Source: Gonapodya prolifera JEL478
Lineage: Eukaryota > Monoblepharomycota > Monoblepharidomycetes > Monoblepharidales > Gonapodyaceae
Length of the DNA stretch: 21,644 bases
Direction: 5' to 3'
NCBI GenBank assembly: GCA_001574975.1
Contig: KQ965808.1
Coordinates: 216,626 to 238,269, forward strand
The position numbers were made by a program, and so were the translations under genes. The notes below the pieces were generated by a model that did not search any database, was not told where the DNA came from, and saw nothing but the letters and a program-made list of their open reading frames with translations. Within the stretch, counting starts at the first letter, position 1. Each line of letters opens with the position of its first letter. This document shows positions 18,846 through 21,644 of this stretch, one piece after another.

Positions 18846-21130
18846 CTAACTACACACCCTTGGAAGCAACTTCTTCCCCGTGGATCCACCCGGTGCAATG
18901 ACATTATCCATCAACCCCTTCTTTTTGTGCTCTTCCGCAGCAAATCGCTCATCGTCCTTATTGTAAACGATTTGATGCGTGGGCCAGTCCGCTTTCTGAC
19001 ACGTCTCACTGCAGTACCGAATCAGCTTGCACCTTCCACAGCGATTCAGCGCCGGTCCTACCTCCCAAGGTGTTGACTGAGTTGATTACGAAGGTGAGGG
19101 GGAATCCACACCACCTTCTTCTTGTGTATATTCATCCACGTTGGCGTTCTGCTTTTTCGGGAGGGAGTGGACATGCCTGTCTGGGTTGTCGGTCTGGCCA
19201 ACTGGACACCCTGAACGGCACGAGTGGAAACCACTTGACCTCCCTGCCGCGACCTGCCTGCGTGCTTCATGATAGTACCATGCCAGAAAGAGGTCCAGCT
19301 CTTCCCTAAACCCCGACTCGGCGTCCTCAGCACGTGATTGCTCGCCTCAGACCCGACTTTAAGAGGAATATTCACCACTACATTCACATCCACGACCAAT
19401 ACTTTCAAATTGATTCGAGGTCCGGGTCCGTAACATGCTCTTGCTTATCTATTAAGTTACCCCAAACGTGCACCTTGACACTGCATGGTTGCATTGTCTG
19501 CATACATACACAGGACACCAACGTCCATTCACTCATACTCTGGCCGCAATACGTTCTCCGCTAGGCAGAATCCCCTCCACATTCCAAAAGCCTCGCGGCA
19601 TTCCGACTTGTGCCTCTTCTAGTGTGCTTTCTGGCATACATCATCGCTGTACATCGCTAGGTGGCACCGAGCGCGTGTCTTTTTTGTTGCCAAGTTGGTG
19701 CACCCAATTGCCGCACAAATAGATTCAATGTCCCTACCTTTTGCATCCTTCCAAAATGCAGTGGTTCCTTTGACATTGTCCGCCCATGCTTCAAATTCTT
19801 CACTGGAGTTGTCGTTAATAGACTCAGCACCTTCCAAATTGAATTTTGTACGTATCCGCGCCTCGCCCTTGCTCAAGACTGCCGAAGCAGCCCAACCGTC
19901 CAGGTGCCTTTCTGAAAACAAGTAAGGATAGCTGTCATAATGTCATTGAATTCAATGCTTTCTTTCACTTTGGCTGCGTAGTAGGATTCCGCTTCGCGGC
20001 TTATACCGGGGGATATGAGAGAGCTCACTACGGTCAGAGCGCTACACAGTCCAACACTTTTGTCAAGAATATCACGCTCCTTGGGAGAGCGCGGATTTAA
20101 GAAGGTACGCAGTGACTTCTCCAGATCCAACGCTACGCATTTGATGAAGTTTGGGAGAATTGCAAGTGCGGGCTCCAGGACAATACTGCTCAAGGCCCTG
20201 GACTGAACACTGTAGTGGGCAATTATTATGGATGTCCGTTTGGTTCCTTCGAGTGTTGGCCCCAATGAAAACGTGTGGAGCATCAGATCTCTTCCGAAGG
20301 AGCTTCCCAAGAGCAAGCTCAAAACCTTGCGCTTGAATGCCTCTTGGAGCAGGTTGGCATCTGCCTCGCCAGGTTTGTTGCCCCACAACAACACTGAAGT
20401 CTCGATTGCATGGTAAAGTGCGGTCTCATATTTGACAGGATCGTTGCAGACAACGTCCCGCTGCAGTCCACAACCGTCGGAAATCGCCAACCGTTGTCTG
20501 GTATCCATCCTCCCGACTCTCCATTAGAGTGAGTACCTCACCAACGTTTATTGGTGACTCCATCCGGAAATTAAGCCAATCGAGTCAAGGGGGACGACAA
20601 CTGTGGTCCGCAACGCCACATCCGATCAACCGAAAACGAGATTCAGCGATTGATCAGTGATTGATCAGCGACATCCGTTGCCAGCAAGGCTTGGCATATC
20701 AACTTTCATTTCCTCAACGCTGTCTAATCCTGATTATCCCGTTTTGCTGGGCACGCCCGGCAGCCCGCATACAACCACCGCGAGCACCTTGAAATCAATA
20801 GTGTGGAGATTCTCCACACAGAGGAGCCAACACCTTCGGCAATACCAAGGATAGATTTCACGAACGCGTTGTTGGATTTTACAGTGGTTGCATTGCAGGT
20901 GGCGGATTCACTGCTTATTTCGGGCGAGAAAGAAGGCCCAAGGTAATCAAGCAATGTGGGAAGTTGGTCGTTGGGGGAAGCTCCAGTTATCTCGTCATAG
21001 TATCCCTTTAAGATAGCCTCCAAAATGATAAAAATCGGATTCCTTCTATGAATCGGGGGGGGATACTAATAAGGAGGGCACCAAAAGGATTCGGCGCATG
21101 GTTCGCGACTGCTGGGCAAAATTGCTGTTT
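18846..21130 (-). pseudogene. Decayed MYND zinc-finger gene region
   Basis: Coding-like segments of MYND-protein type run along the minus strand but change frame repeatedly. An N-terminal part (about 21130-20830) contains RRNPIFIILEAILKGYYDE. A helical part (20508-19925) starts TRQRLAISDGCGLQRDV, and a segment from 19921 contains SAVLSKGEARIRTKF. A first MYND-like finger spans about 19700-19595 (CAAIGC, CHLAMYSDDVCQKAH, then HKSEC); an in-frame TAG at 19621-19619 sits where these fingers normally have Trp, and its central Cys pattern is incomplete. Further segments at about 19510-19400 and 19345-19115 lead by a 57-nt intron to a second finger (19057-18846) with NRCGRCKLIRYCSETCQKADW. That finger lacks its last Cys (HQIVY instead of HxxxC). 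Some frame changes could be unrecognised introns, but the TAG and lost ligands argue for decay. It might be two tandem genes. The 5' end is unresolved. Confidence 0.6.
20647..20670. repeat. Short tandem GATTGATCAG repeat
   Basis: The word GATTGATCAG occurs twice in immediate succession within AGCGATTGATCAGTGATTGATCAGCG. It lies in a stretch of the MYND locus between coding-like segments, presumably intron or spacer. No function is evident. Confidence 0.6.
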
Positions 21131-21162
21131 TGTGGCGGTTGCTTGAAGGGGTAACGTGACAT

Positions 21163-21400
21163 GATTGTATAGTTTAACTCATTTATTATTTAAGTTACTA
21201 GGGACCTTGCGCAACAATTTATTTTTCACTCGCAAAAATAGTTTACGCGCCTCGAGTGAAAACTTGATTATTAGGAAGTTTGCGCAGCGAGTAAAATTTC
21301 CTGTAGGATTTTCCTGTAGCCGAAGAAAATAAAATCGCCGAATTGACCTTGCGCACCGCCCACACTTTCTTGTAGCGCCAACTCTCATTTCTTGTCTCAC
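21163..21400. promoter_or_regulatory. Divergent promoter region with three TTGCGCA motifs
   Basis: AT-rich region between the minus-strand MYND locus and the plus-strand gene starting at 21401. TTGCGCA occurs at 21207, 21280 and 21349, spaced 73 and 69 bp; the first copy extends to the palindrome TTGCGCAA, and the first and third share CCTTGCGCA. A second short repeat, TTTCCTGTAG, occurs at about 21297 and 21310. These look like candidate control sites but match no factor recognised here. Confidence 0.4.
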
Positions 21401-21644
21401 ATGCTCCGATTCCTGGCCGCGCAAGTCTCCACCGTCGAATCGGACCAAGATACGTCACATCTGGTGGCAATGGCAATTGCAATTGCAAGTTCGCGGGAAC
21501 AAACGCCGCCGCAGTCGTTGACACTATTGTTGGACCCGGTTTCCTTTGATTCATTGAATGACGCGGACTTTATCTATCACTTCAGGTGAGAACTATTGAA
21601 ATATTGTGCGGATGCCATTGGTTGACAGCGTTGGGACCAGATTC
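21401..21644 (+). CDS. 5' part of an unrecognised gene, runs off the window
   Basis: An ATG at 21401 opens a 61-codon exon starting MLRFLAAQVSTVESDQD and containing SLTLLLDPVSFDSLNDADF. It ends with a donor at 21585/21586 (TTCAG|GTGAGA). An acceptor at 21627-21628 would give a 43-nt intron and keep the frame open to the window end. The N-terminal pattern of a short helix, an acidic loop and a second helix is faintly like PCI-domain proteins of the Thp1/PCID2/CSN12 type, but this is too weak to name. The upstream TTG at 21392 in the same frame is not a likely start. Confidence 0.5.

Noticed and set aside
21020-21162. Possible frameshift at a run of eight C near 21055-21062, linking an ATG at 21162 to the MYND locus
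   Set aside because: The downstream coding frame is itself open through and upstream of the C-run (PFGALLIS before it), so an upstream intron explains the data as well as an indel.

Overview
The window reads as a piece of an intron-dense fungal nuclear genome. The genes are broken by many short GT-AG introns of about 43-153 nt. Core genes are present (an Nup192/Nup205-type nucleoporin), alongside fungal-type enzymes (an acetamidase-like amidase and an isopenicillin-N-synthase-like dioxygenase). Intron density, mixed GC, MYND-finger genes and a membrane protein with a cytoplasmic SH3 domain suggest an early-diverging (chytrid-like) fungus, but that is inference. No bacterial, phage, viral, CRISPR or transposase signature was recognised.

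Layout. 1-165: 3' tail of an unrecognised plus-strand gene. 166-1378: no gene seen. 1379-3859 (minus): 10-exon amidase whose exons join into one 590-residue frame with the Ser-Ser-Lys catalytic signature. 3860-3984: short promoter with a tandem duplication carrying two GATA-factor sites. 3985-5665 (minus): dioxygenase gene with an unresolved 5' end and Gln where the second iron-binding His should be. 5728-6102 (minus): small hypothetical ORF. 6500-14166 (plus): 14-exon Nup192/Nup205-family nucleoporin, about 2210 residues, the dominant gene. 14233-16776 (minus): signal peptide, Cys-rich and Pro-rich ectodomain, transmembrane helix and SH3 domain, ending only 66 bp from the nucleoporin stop. 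16777-18845: gene-poor. 18846 to about 21130 (minus): MYND zinc-finger gene region that looks decayed. 21401-21644 (plus): first exon(s) of a gene running off the window.

The neighbours do not form an evident pathway or cluster. The amidase and dioxygenase are tandem on the minus strand, but each has its own start and introns. The best leads are the dioxygenase with a lost metal ligand, the decayed MYND locus, the duplicated GATA element at the amidase promoter, and the membrane-anchored SH3 protein. No convincing new multi-gene system is visible. Exon boundaries were read by eye from GT/AG sites, phase and family resemblance, and have not been tested against transcripts.
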